This document shows, in pieces, positions 1 through 6,510 of a stretch of DNA of 6,510 bases. The number at the start of each line of letters is the position of its first letter. The stretch's first letter is position 1. Location: NCBI GenBank assembly GCA_035275625.1, contig DATEMK010000626.1, positions 1-6,510 on the forward strand, in the 5' to 3' direction. The notes beneath the pieces are model-generated. The model was not told the origin of the DNA. It did no database searches and saw only the letters and a list, made by a program, of their open reading frames with translations. A program made the position numbers and the translations under genes. Origin of the DNA: DATEMK01 sp035275625. GTDB lineage: Bacteria > Bacteroidota > Bacteroidia > AKYH767-A > OLB10.

Positions 1-1
1 C

Positions 2-2632
2 AGCTCAAAACCCGAAAACATTAAATTAATTGTTCCGGTTAACAATGGAGTAAATCAATTCACGCTGTTGCTTTATAAAGTAAACATTTCACCCAACGGA
101 TTAAATTTAATCACCAGTGACGGTCTTGCCCGCGCAACCGATAACTCCATTGTCCATTACAGGGGCGTTATTGAAAATGATGATCAGTCAATAGTCGCAG
201 TTAGTTTCTCATCCAATGAAGTAATGGGTATGATAAGCAACGCAAACGGAAATTATGTTCTCGGAAAAATTGAGAACAACAGCGAAAACTTATACATGAT
301 TTATAATGACAAAGATTTAATTCCGCGTAATAACTTTGACTGTGCCACCAATGATGTTCCACAGGGCTATGTACAAAAAAATTCTCCTCCCGGTACGCTT
401 TCTGTCAATTGCGTGAACTGGTATTGGGAAACCGACTATGATATTTATCTCGGTAAAGGAAGCAGCGTTTCAAATGTAAATTCCTATATCCAGGGAATAT
501 TTAACCAGGTTTCCACCCTGTATGATAATGATGGAATGAATATTACCCTGCTCACTGTATTTATATGGTCAACCGTTGACCCTTATACAGGACCTTCTAC
601 AAGCAATTACCTGAGTCAATTCGGAAGCTACCGGACATCCTTCAATGGCGACCTTGCAAACCTGCTTGGCTATGCAGGAGGAGGCGGTGTGGCATGGGTT
701 GACGGGTTTTGCGCCAGCACTTCACACAAAATGGGATATTGCGGCATCAGCTCCAGCTTCAATAACGTACCAACGTATTCATGGACAGTTGAAGTGGTAG
801 CGCATGAGGAAGGACATCTATTCGGTTCCAGTCACACGCACAGCTGCGTATGGAACGGAAATAATACTAAAATTGATGCGTGTGGTGATGATGCCGGTTA
901 TCCCAGCGGCAGTTGTGCATGGACAGTTCCTGCATTGCCTCCCGGGGGCGGTACAATTATGAGCTACTGCCACCTTACCAGCGTGGGCATTAATTTTAAT
1001 TTAGGATTTGGACCGCAGCCGCAAGCGCTGATGCTCAATAACCAGGAAACATCTTCCTGTCTGTCGGCATGTTCAGGATGCAACCCTCCATCGCAACCCG
1101 GAACCATTTCAGGCGGAACGGCCCTTTGCCAGAGCGCGGTTCAAACTTATTCTATTACTGCTGTTTCAGGGGCTACCAGTTATACATGGACTTTACCGTC
1201 AGGCTGGACAGGCTCATCAACTTCAACTTCTATAGTTGCCACAGCAAGCAGCGCTGGCGGCAGTGTTACTGTTAAAGCAAATAATGCCTGCGGAAGCAGC
1301 GCTGTGCGCACACTTTCGGTTACTGTCACTCCTGTACCTGCACAACCCGGAACCATTTCAGGTGGTACAACCATTTGTCAAAGTGCCGTTCAAACTTATT
1401 CTATATCCTCAGTTTCAGGAGCTACAAGCTATACATGGACATTGCCATCAGGATGGACGGGATCTTCTACCTCAACTTCTATTGTTGCAACGGCCGGAAG
1501 CACAGGCGGCAACATTACTGTTAAAGCAAATAATTCCTGCGGAAGCAGCACTGTTCGCACACTTGCAGTCACTGTTACTGCAATACCTGGACAACCGGGA
1601 ACTATTTCAGGAAACGCATCGGTTTGCCAGAGCGCTTCAAATACGTATTCAGTGAGTGCAGTCGCTGGAGCAACGAGTTACACATGGACATTGCCCTCTG
1701 GCTGGACAGGGTCGTCTTCTAATAATTCAATAACTGCCACAGCAGGAAGCGCTGGAGGAAACATTACAGTTAAGGCAAACAACAGTTGCGGAAGCAGTGC
1801 AGTGAGAACATTAGCAGTTACTGTCAATACTGTTCCGGCATCACCCGGAACTATTGACAGATCAGGAGGCAGGGACAAAGTATGTCCGGGTGATTCGAGA
1901 ATTTATTCTGTGGTTTCCGTTCCGGGTCTTACCTACAATTGGACAGTTCCGACAGGAGCCTCTATTACCAGCGGACAAGGCACTAACGTTATTCATGTTA
2001 CCTATAACAGTAACTTCACTATTATGGGCACTCTCTCGGTTACAGCTTCCAACAGTTGCGGTGCAGGCCCTGTAAGCAGCACTGTAATTAAAAGAAAAAT
2101 ACCGTCCGTACCGGCCAGTATAAGTGGTCCGGTTTCGGTTTGCAACGGATCAGTGACTACATATTCTATTGCGGCAGTTCCGTCTGCGCTTTATTATATC
2201 TGGACAATTCCTTCGGGAGCTTCCATACAGGGATCACAGACAGGCACCAGCATTACTGTTCAGTGGGGAGCAAACAGCGGAAATATAACTGTAAAAGCCC
2301 ACAACAATTGTGCTGATTCAGGCCCGCAAACTCTTGCTGTAAATGTTACCTGCCGTCAAGCCGGTGAAAACAATCCGGGAGAATTGAACGCTGAAGCATT
2401 TCCTAATCCTTCAACAGGGAATATAACAGTGAAGTTTTCTTCAGATAATGAAATGCCTTATACGCTAAGTATCCAGGATGCAACAGGAAGAATCCTGAAA
2501 AGTGAAAAACAGAAATCAATTATTGGAGAAAATTTGAAAACTTTTGATCTGAGCAGCTTTAACAAAGGAATTTATTTTATCCGTATTGAAAATATGTATT
2601 TGAATCAATTGCTTAAAATAAGCCTTCAATAG
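2..2632 (+). CDS. Secreted reprolysin-like zinc metalloprotease with PKD-like repeats and T9SS sorting domain (5' partial)
   Basis: The frame is open to the left edge, so the true start and signal peptide are outside the window and 876 residues are visible (numbered here from base 2). Residues about 1-130 resemble the propeptide-like region of Bacteroidota M12B proteases. The catalytic domain (about 131-360) holds HEEGHLFGSSH at 268-278, a full metzincin zinc site (ligands H268, H272, H278; catalytic E269), and a Met-turn, TIMSYCH, around M320. Several cysteines in this domain suggest disulfides and an extracytoplasmic location. Five PKD-like/Ig-like repeats follow (about 365-783), then a T9SS type A sorting domain (about 796-876). 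By family knowledge, such proteins cross the outer membrane through the Por secretion system and the tail is cleaved or used for surface anchoring. The protein substrate cannot be told from sequence. The family assignment is secure at the level of metzincin/reprolysin-like; a specific protease name is not. Confidence 0.93.
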   Translation, partial: SSKPENIKLIVPVNNGVNQFTLLLYKVNISPNGLNLITSDGLARATDNSIVHYRGVIENDDQSIVAVSFSSNEVMGMISNANGNYVLGKIENNSENLYMIYNDKDLIPRNNFDCATNDVPQGYVQKNSPPGTLSVNCVNWYWETDYDIYLGKGSSVSNVNSYIQGIFNQVSTLYDNDGMNITLLTVFIWSTVDPYTGPSTSNYLSQFGSYRTSFNGDLANLLGYAGGGGVAWVDGFCASTSHKMGYCGISSSFNNVPTYSWTVEVVAHEEGHLFGSSHTHSCVWNGNNTKIDACGDDAGYPSGSCAWTVPALPPGGGTIMSYCHLTSVGINFNLGFGPQPQALMLNNQETSSCLSACSGCNPPSQPGTISGGTALCQSAVQTYSITAVSGATSYTWTLPSGWTGSSTSTSIVATASSAGGSVTVKANNACGSSAVRTLSVTVTPVPAQPGTISGGTTICQSAVQTYSISSVSGATSYTWTLPSGWTGSSTSTSIVATAGSTGGNITVKANNSCGSSTVRTLAVTVTAIPGQPGTISGNASVCQSASNTYSVSAVAGATSYTWTLPSGWTGSSSNNSITATAGSAGGNITVKANNSCGSSAVRTLAVTVNTVPASPGTIDRSGGRDKVCPGDSRIYSVVSVPGLTYNWTVPTGASITSGQGTNVIHVTYNSNFTIMGTLSVTASNSCGAGPVSSTVIKRKIPSVPASISGPVSVCNGSVTTYSIAAVPSALYYIWTIPSGASIQGSQTGTSITVQWGANSGNITVKAHNNCADSGPQTLAVNVTCRQAGENNPGELNAEAFPNPSTGNITVKFSSDNEMPYTLSIQDATGRILKSEKQKSIIGENLKTFDLSSFNKGIYFIRIENMYLNQLLKISLQ
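1094..2350 (+). repeat. Five tandem PKD-like/Ig-like domain repeats inside the metalloprotease gene
   Basis: Units start near 1094, 1343, 1592, 1841 and 2108. The first three have an exact period of 249 bases (83 codons). The fourth is 267 bases and carries a short insertion near its start (around SGGRDKVCPG), and the fifth is more diverged. Units 1-3 share QPGTISG at the start, SYTWTLPSGWTGSS in the middle and VKANN.CGSS near the end; units 1 and 2 differ at about 14 of 83 residues. Each of the five units keeps one cysteine near its start and one near NxC, which probably form a disulfide within the domain. Such repeats usually act as spacers or adhesion modules between a catalytic domain and the T9SS tail in Bacteroidota. 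That role is inferred here. Confidence 0.9.
2387..2629 (+). other. T9SS type A C-terminal sorting domain (Por secretion tail)
   Basis: This is the last 81 codons of the metalloprotease. The motif order is typical of the family: a FPNPSTGNITVKF opening, a central LSIQDATGRIL strand pair, an FDLSSFNKGIYFIRI strand and a short final strand, LLKISLQ, before the stop. The domain directs export across the outer membrane by the type IX system, which is largely confined to the Bacteroidota, so it also serves as a taxonomic marker for the window. Confidence 0.93.
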
Positions 2633-2652
2633 CAATTTGAAAATTATTTCTT

Positions 2653-2695
2653 AAAAAAGAAGCGGCTGTAAATATTTTGCAGCCGTTTTTTTTTT
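2653..2695. terminator. Bidirectional rho-independent terminator between convergent genes
   Basis: The arms CGGCTG (2663-2668) and CAGCCG (2680-2685) pair perfectly. The stem can extend inward through T2669-G2679 and three A-T pairs, leaving a three-base loop. On the plus strand ten T residues follow (2686-2695), which ends the metalloprotease transcript about 30 bases after its stop codon. On the minus strand the stem is followed by the complement of 2653-2662, CTTCTTTTTT, so the same hairpin can stop transcription of the E1-murQ operon arriving from the right, about 50 bases past the murQ stop. Confidence 0.88.
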
Positions 2696-2735
2696 GTGAA
2701 AAAAAAGTTGCAGGTTTAACGTTTAAAATTAATGC

Positions 2736-3548
2736 TCAAACTTTTTTTTGTTCCTCAATCACCTTCCTTACACTTCCATATTTTTTCAGCAATTCATCTG
2801 CTTTTTCAGAAGAAATATTTAAAGCGCTCATCACCATGCGTGTTCCCCGGCTGATTAACTTGTTATTGGTAAGCTGCATATCCACCATCTTATTTCCTTT
2901 TACTCTTCCCAGTTGAATCATTACTGCCGTAGAAATCATATTGAGAATCAGTTTTTGTGCTGTGCCTGCTTTCATGCGTGTGCTGCCGGTTACGAATTCA
3001 GGTCCAACGATGGCTTCAATGACATGGTCTGCATGTTTTGAAAGCGGGGTATCACTGTTGCAGGCAATGCATGCCGTTTTAATTTTATTAGCCCTGCAAT
3101 TTTCCAACGCACCAATAACATAAGGTGTTGTTCCCGATGCTGCAATACCAATCACAAAATCATTTTCTGAAATATTATGGGCCTGCAAATCATTCCATCC
3201 ACCCTGCGGATCATCTTCTGCAAACTCGACAGCTTTACGTATAGCTTTATCGCCTCCGGCAATCAAGCCAACCACTCTTCCCTGTTCAATTCCATAAGTG
3301 GGCGGACACTCACTTGCATCCACAATTCCCAACCTGCCGCTTGTACCCGCACCGATGTAAAATAATCTTCCGCCTGTTTTCATTTTCCCGGCAATCTCAG
3401 CAACTAATTTTTCTATTTGCGGAATAACTTTTTCAATAGTGTATGGAACAGTTTTATCTTCTTTGTTAATATTCAAAAGCAAATCACGGACACTCATTTT
3501 TTCGAGGTCGTTGTAAGATGAGTCCTGTTCAGTGGTTTTATTTTCCAT
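2736..3548 (-). CDS. murQ: N-acetylmuramic acid 6-phosphate etherase MurQ
   Basis: This cytoplasmic enzyme of peptidoglycan recycling splits the lactyl ether of MurNAc 6-phosphate, giving GlcNAc 6-phosphate and D-lactate. The 270-residue product covers the whole family core. The N-terminal TEQDSSYNDLEKMSVRDLL is the usual MurQ opening. A SIS sugar-phosphate isomerase fold spans about residues 45-215, with the phosphate-binding stretch FYIGAGTSGRLG (63-74), DASECPPT (77-84), IAASGTTPYVIGAL (135-148) and EFVTGSTRMKAGTAQK (184-199). E80 and E111 (in AEDD) match the two glutamates known to be needed for catalysis in characterised MurQ proteins. It is somewhat shorter than the 298-residue E. coli protein, mainly at the C-terminus, which as I recall is usual in Bacteroidota. 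The ATG lies four bases after the stop of the E1 gene with no clear Shine-Dalgarno, so it is probably co-transcribed and possibly translationally coupled. Confidence 0.96.
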   Translation of the reverse strand: MENKTTEQDSSYNDLEKMSVRDLLLNINKEDKTVPYTIEKVIPQIEKLVAEIAGKMKTGGRLFYIGAGTSGRLGIVDASECPPTYGIEQGRVVGLIAGGDKAIRKAVEFAEDDPQGGWNDLQAHNISENDFVIGIAASGTTPYVIGALENCRANKIKTACIACNSDTPLSKHADHVIEAIVGPEFVTGSTRMKAGTAQKLILNMISTAVMIQLGRVKGNKMVDMQLTNNKLISRGTRMVMSALNISSEKADELLKKYGSVRKVIEEQKKV

Positions 3549-3565
3549 TCATTTAATAAAATGAA
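3548..3565 (-). other. Small AT-rich inverted repeat over the E1 stop / murQ start junction
   Basis: TTCATTT (3548-3554) and AAATGAA (3559-3565) are perfect inverted repeats of seven bases around a four-base loop. In the mRNA the hairpin includes the E1 stop codon and ends on the first base of the murQ ATG. Only one pair per arm is G-C, so it would be weak. It might modestly affect reinitiation at murQ, or it may be a chance feature of AT-rich sequence. Confidence 0.3.
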
Positions 3566-5988
3566 GGATATTTTTCCGGATCATATTGATGCATCAAATC
3601 ATACACGGCATCAAAAACATCTTCAATACCCGGTTTTGAAAAATAATCTCCGTCAGTTCCGTAAGCCGGGCGGTGATCTTTGGCAGCTAAAGTTTTCGGT
3701 TCAATGTCAAGATACCGGAAACCGTTTTGTTCTTCTAAAACTTTTTGCATCATGTAAGCGCTTGCACCACCAGGGACATCTTCATCAAGAAAAAGGATCT
3801 TATTTGTTTTCTTCAATGATTCAATAATAGAATGATGAATATCGAACGGAATTAAACTTTGCACATCAATTAATTCACAACTGATCTCCATTTGCTGCAA
3901 TTGCTGAATAGCATCCTGTGCAATGCGAACGCACGAACCGTAAGTGACAATTGTAACATCATTTCCCTCACATAAAATTTCGGGTATGCCTATCGGTAGT
4001 CTGAACTTTCCTATATTCTCCGGTAATTTTTCTTTCGTGCGGTAACCATTCAGCGGTTCAATTATTATAGCTGCATCATCACTCTCCAACATCATATTAT
4101 AAAACCCTGCGGCTTGGGTCATGTTGCGTGGAGTTAAAATTAAAATTCCTCTCAGTGATCCAAGCATCATTGACATGGGTGAACCCGAATGCCATACGCC
4201 TTCTAACCTGTGCCCGCGTGTGCTGATAATCAGAGGGGCTTTTTGTCCGCCCTTAGTTCTGTATTGCAAACACGCAAGATCATCAGTAAGTGTAGTCAGA
4301 GCATATACCAAATAATCGAGATACTGAATTTCTGCAACCGGACGAAGTCCTCTCATGGCAAGACCTATTCCCTGACCGATAATTGTTGCCTCACGAATTC
4401 CTGTGTCAACAATTCTGTTTTCCCCGTATTTTTCCTGCAATCCTGCATAAGTCTGATTCACGCCTCCTATAAAGCCTACATCTTCTCCGAAAATATGAAT
4501 GGCAGGATTTTCTTTTAACTGCACATCCCAGTTTGCCAGCAATACTTCTCGTCCGTCAACTATTTGTGATTGCTCATTGAAAACCGGCTTCACTCCTTTT
4601 ATTTTAAAGGCAGATTTTTCAGATTGGCTGTACAAATAAGAATCGTACCGTTCCGCATTTTTGTCATTCCAGTTTTTCAACCAGGCGTTTAAATTCTGTT
4701 TTGAAGTAAAATTTTCATTGCGAATAATGCGCAACGTCTTTTTCGCAGCTTCCGAAATATCTTTTCTGATTGGTTCACTAATTTCATTTAAACCTGAAAT
4801 TATTTTATCTATGAAAACTTTATTGCTGCTTTCTGCAGCAACAGCATTTAAAATATTTTTTACTTCAGCCAGTTCAGTTTTGATAGAATTTTGAAATGCT
4901 TCCCACGCCTTTTTCTTTGATTCATTCACTGATTTTTTAGACGCTGTTTCAATTGCATCTAATTCTTCAGCAGTTGCAATAGCTGATTGCAAAATCCATT
5001 CGCGCATTTTGCGGATGCAATCATAATCGTCTTCCCATTTTAATCTTTCACCTGTTTTATAACGCTCGTGCGAACCCGAAGTGGAGTGCCCCTGTGGCTG
5101 TGTCATTTCGCGGATATGAAACAAAACCGGAATATGATGCTTGCGGCAAATGGCAATTCCTTTTTCATACATGTCGCACAAGCCGGGATAATCCCAACCT
5201 TTGGCAGTAAGAATTATGTAACCATCCTTCTCATCCGTTCTTTCAAAACCTTTCAGCGCTTCAGAAATACTTTGCTTTGTGGTATGATATTTTTGCGGTA
5301 CAGAAATTCCGAAACCGTCATCCCAGACAGAAACAGCCATGGGGATTTGTAACACCCCGGCCGCATTTATGGCTTCAAAAAAGAACCCTTCACTTGTGCT
5401 TGCATCACCAATGGTTCCGAAAGCAACTTCATTTCCTTTGATTGAAAAATTTTCAAAATATTCAGTATGCAACTCAGGATTGCTGCGATACAATTTGGAA
5501 GCATAAGCCAGCCCGACCAATCTTGGAAATTGTCCGGCAAGAGGAGAAATATCTGAACCGGAGTTCTTTTGCTGCATTAAATTTTTCCATTCACCTTTTT
5601 CATCAAGCAATCGTGTGGCATAATGCCCGTTCATTAATCTTCCCGCTGAAGACGGATCAGCTTTTTCATCCGGATGCGCATATAACTGTGCAAAAAATTC
5701 CTGGACACTCAATAATCCAGACACCATCATGAAAGTCTGATCGCGGTAATATCCTGAACGAAAATCACCGTTGCGGAAAACTTTCGCCATTGCAAGCTGT
5801 GCTGTTTCTTTTCCGTCACCAAAAATGCCGAACTTGGCTTTGCCGGTCAGCACCTCTTTGCGTCCGAGCAGGCTTGCCTGGCGGCTTTCGTTGGCAATAC
5901 GATAATCATTCAGAATAATAGTTCTGAAATCATCATAAGATAAATCCTGTTTTTCCGATTGTTCTTTCTGTGGCTCAGTGTTTGACAT
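3553..5988 (-). CDS. Fused alpha/beta E1 component of a thiamine-diphosphate-dependent 2-oxoacid dehydrogenase (probably branched-chain)
   Basis: The 811-residue protein joins both E1 subunits, which decarboxylate a 2-oxoacid on thiamine diphosphate and pass the acyl group to the lipoyl E2. The alpha half (about 20-330) has YRD at 81-83, the cofactor motif beginning GDASTSEG at 194 and ending WDDG at 222-225, and GHSTSG at 300-305, matching the conserved loop histidine of E1 alpha. A lysine/glutamate-rich, mainly helical linker of about 130 residues follows (about 330-460). The beta half (about 465-811) has GEDVG (501-505), E533, which fits the cofactor-activating glutamate, and H600 in HSGSP, which fits the catalytic histidine. 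The C-terminal third is transketolase-C-like, with DVQSLIPFD and DEDVPGGASAYM. Related fused proteins are common in Bacteroidota, often named branched-chain or generic alpha-ketoacid dehydrogenase. Neither E2 nor E3 is in the window and the substrate is not proven. The ATG is the only plausible start downstream of the predicted promoter. Confidence 0.92.
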   Translation of the reverse strand: MSNTEPQKEQSEKQDLSYDDFRTIILNDYRIANESRQASLLGRKEVLTGKAKFGIFGDGKETAQLAMAKVFRNGDFRSGYYRDQTFMMVSGLLSVQEFFAQLYAHPDEKADPSSAGRLMNGHYATRLLDEKGEWKNLMQQKNSGSDISPLAGQFPRLVGLAYASKLYRSNPELHTEYFENFSIKGNEVAFGTIGDASTSEGFFFEAINAAGVLQIPMAVSVWDDGFGISVPQKYHTTKQSISEALKGFERTDEKDGYIILTAKGWDYPGLCDMYEKGIAICRKHHIPVLFHIREMTQPQGHSTSGSHERYKTGERLKWEDDYDCIRKMREWILQSAIATAEELDAIETASKKSVNESKKKAWEAFQNSIKTELAEVKNILNAVAAESSNKVFIDKIISGLNEISEPIRKDISEAAKKTLRIIRNENFTSKQNLNAWLKNWNDKNAERYDSYLYSQSEKSAFKIKGVKPVFNEQSQIVDGREVLLANWDVQLKENPAIHIFGEDVGFIGGVNQTYAGLQEKYGENRIVDTGIREATIIGQGIGLAMRGLRPVAEIQYLDYLVYALTTLTDDLACLQYRTKGGQKAPLIISTRGHRLEGVWHSGSPMSMMLGSLRGILILTPRNMTQAAGFYNMMLESDDAAIIIEPLNGYRTKEKLPENIGKFRLPIGIPEILCEGNDVTIVTYGSCVRIAQDAIQQLQQMEISCELIDVQSLIPFDIHHSIIESLKKTNKILFLDEDVPGGASAYMMQKVLEEQNGFRYLDIEPKTLAAKDHRPAYGTDGDYFSKPGIEDVFDAVYDLMHQYDPEKYPSFY

Positions 5989-6054
5989 AAGGCGGAAATA
6001 ATTGGTGTCTTTACAAAAATAGAAAAAATGCAGGACGGGGGCAAAATAATTTTA
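5989..6054. other. Intergenic gap between the partial hypothetical gene and the E1 operon
   Basis: These 66 bases hold the predicted promoter and the short leader of the E1 gene. I see no strong GC-rich hairpin with a T-tract that would end the upstream transcript, so read-through from the right-hand gene into the operon is possible. Confidence 0.5.
6014..6045 (-). promoter_or_regulatory. Bacteroidota-type sigma promoter ahead of the E1-murQ operon
   Basis: Read on the minus strand there is TTTG (6045-6042), a 20-base spacer and TATTTTTG (6021-6014), which fits the -33 TTTG and -7 TAnnTTTG consensus of the Bacteroidota primary sigma factor. Transcription would begin near 6007, giving a leader of about 18 bases before the ATG at 5988. 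The leader shows no purine-rich Shine-Dalgarno sequence. The promoter lies within the 66-base gap after the stop of the upstream gene, so the operon can be expressed independently of that gene. Confidence 0.65.
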
Positions 6055-6510
6055 TCAATTCAATAAAATAAACATTTCTTTTGAGATGGAATCTGTAATT
6101 ATCTTTTTTTGTCTATGTAATATAGCATGGCTGACAACAGCGTTTTTTTGTGCGACAACAAAGTCTATTTTAAACTCATTGATAAAATCAAATTGGCTTT
6201 GTTCAATGCTTTTAAACTTTTCGTTCTCTTTTTGCTTCATCACATAACGGTAAAAAAATGAACTCTTAAGATGATGCCTTTCATTGGGATTAATAAATTC
6301 TTTATCCAGCACACTAATATTAATAAGATTTTCAAACCCGGGAATAAATTTTAAATACAGTCCTGCCTGGATGCGATAAGGTGCAAGCATAGGAGTTTCA
6401 TTTGCATAGAGACAAGCCCCGATAGGGTTTTTAATTTCATTTTTTGCTTTTTCTATTTCTAAAATATAATCCGAAGAGTAAATATTTTCTGAATCTTGTT
6501 TTCTCTCCCA
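6055..6510 (-). CDS. Hypothetical protein, C-terminal 151 residues (5' partial)
   Basis: The frame stays open from the stop (TGA at 6057-6055) to the right edge, so the start is outside the window; the ATG at 6390 is internal. I do not recognise the family. The visible part is lysine-, asparagine- and isoleucine-rich, with no predicted membrane segment and no clear catalytic motif. It looks like a compact mixed alpha/beta soluble domain: a helix (SDYILEIEKAKNEI), then PIGACLYANETPMLAPYRIQ, and near the end FINEFKIDFVVAQKNAVVSH and a final IITDSISKEMFILL strand. The pattern of a 'region of fixed identity, unable to supply X' style strand before the end faintly recalls the soluble tails of large Bacteroidota membrane glycosyltransferase-like proteins, but this is a guess. 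It precedes the E1 operon on the same strand with a 66-base gap. Confidence 0.8.
   Translation of the reverse strand, partial: WERKQDSENIYSSDYILEIEKAKNEIKNPIGACLYANETPMLAPYRIQAGLYLKFIPGFENLINISVLDKEFINPNERHHLKSSFFYRYVMKQKENEKFKSIEQSQFDFINEFKIDFVVAQKNAVVSHAILHRQKKIITDSISKEMFILLN

Noticed and set aside
68..70. TTG at 68 as the start codon of the metalloprotease
   Set aside because: The frame is open back to base 2 and the upstream codons (ENIKLIVPVNNGVNQFTL) read as normal propeptide sequence, so the gene starts outside the window.
1236..1655. A 139-codon open frame on the plus strand overlapping the protease repeats
   Set aside because: It lies in another frame of the repeat region, and its repeated segments simply mirror the 249-base period of the real gene. 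The 64-66-codon minus-strand frames there have the same cause.
2741..2750. Run of eight A residues (minus strand) near the 3' end of murQ as a possible slippage or frameshift site
   Set aside because: It encodes the normal lysine-rich C-terminal end a few codons before the stop, and the protein is intact for its family.
5068..5732. Plus-strand open frames of 94 and 96 codons opposite the E1 gene
   Set aside because: They are antisense to strongly conserved E1 coding sequence and have no recognisable protein features.
6388..6390. ATG at 6390 as the start of the right-hand gene
   Set aside because: The same frame continues without a stop to base 6510 with protein-like composition, so this methionine is internal.
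1..6510. A hidden defence, mobile or otherwise novel system
   Set aside because: All of the sequence is accounted for by housekeeping or secretion genes and short intergenic gaps. I saw no integrase, transposase, direct-repeat array, reverse transcriptase or structured RNA region.

Overview
The window looks like ordinary chromosome from a member of the Bacteroidota, perhaps a Chitinophagales/Sphingobacteriales-type lineage. Three signs support this. A secreted protein ends in a type IX secretion (T9SS) sorting domain, the upstream gene has a Bacteroidota-style promoter (TTTG, 20-base spacer, TAnnTTTG), and starts lack clear Shine-Dalgarno sequences. The finer lineage is a guess. Four genes are visible and two of them are cut by the window edges.

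Left part (2-2632, plus strand): the 3' 876 codons of a large secreted zinc metalloprotease of the reprolysin-like (M12B/metzincin) type. It has a propeptide-like region, a catalytic domain with a complete HExxHxxGxxH site and Met-turn, five tandem PKD-like/Ig-like repeats and a C-terminal T9SS sorting domain. Its start lies outside the window. A strong stem-loop with T-tracts on both sides (about 2653-2695) follows and can terminate both this gene and the convergent operon.

Middle part (2736-5988, minus strand): a two-gene operon read right to left. First comes a fused alpha+beta E1 component of a thiamine-diphosphate-dependent 2-oxoacid dehydrogenase, probably of the branched-chain type. 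Four bases after its stop codon comes murQ, the N-acetylmuramic acid 6-phosphate etherase of peptidoglycan recycling. A good promoter candidate sits at 6014-6045 in the 66-base gap ahead of the E1 gene. No metabolic link between the two enzymes is evident from the sequence.

Right edge (6055-6510, minus strand): the last 151 codons of an unrecognised protein whose start is beyond the window.

I found no RNA genes, mobile elements, CRISPR arrays or defence genes, and I see no convincing undescribed system. The items most worth a second look are the altered cofactor motif of the fused E1, the unusual E1-murQ pairing, and the repeats whose core protein sequence is identical while the codons have diverged. 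No stretch without a gene exceeds about 110 bases.
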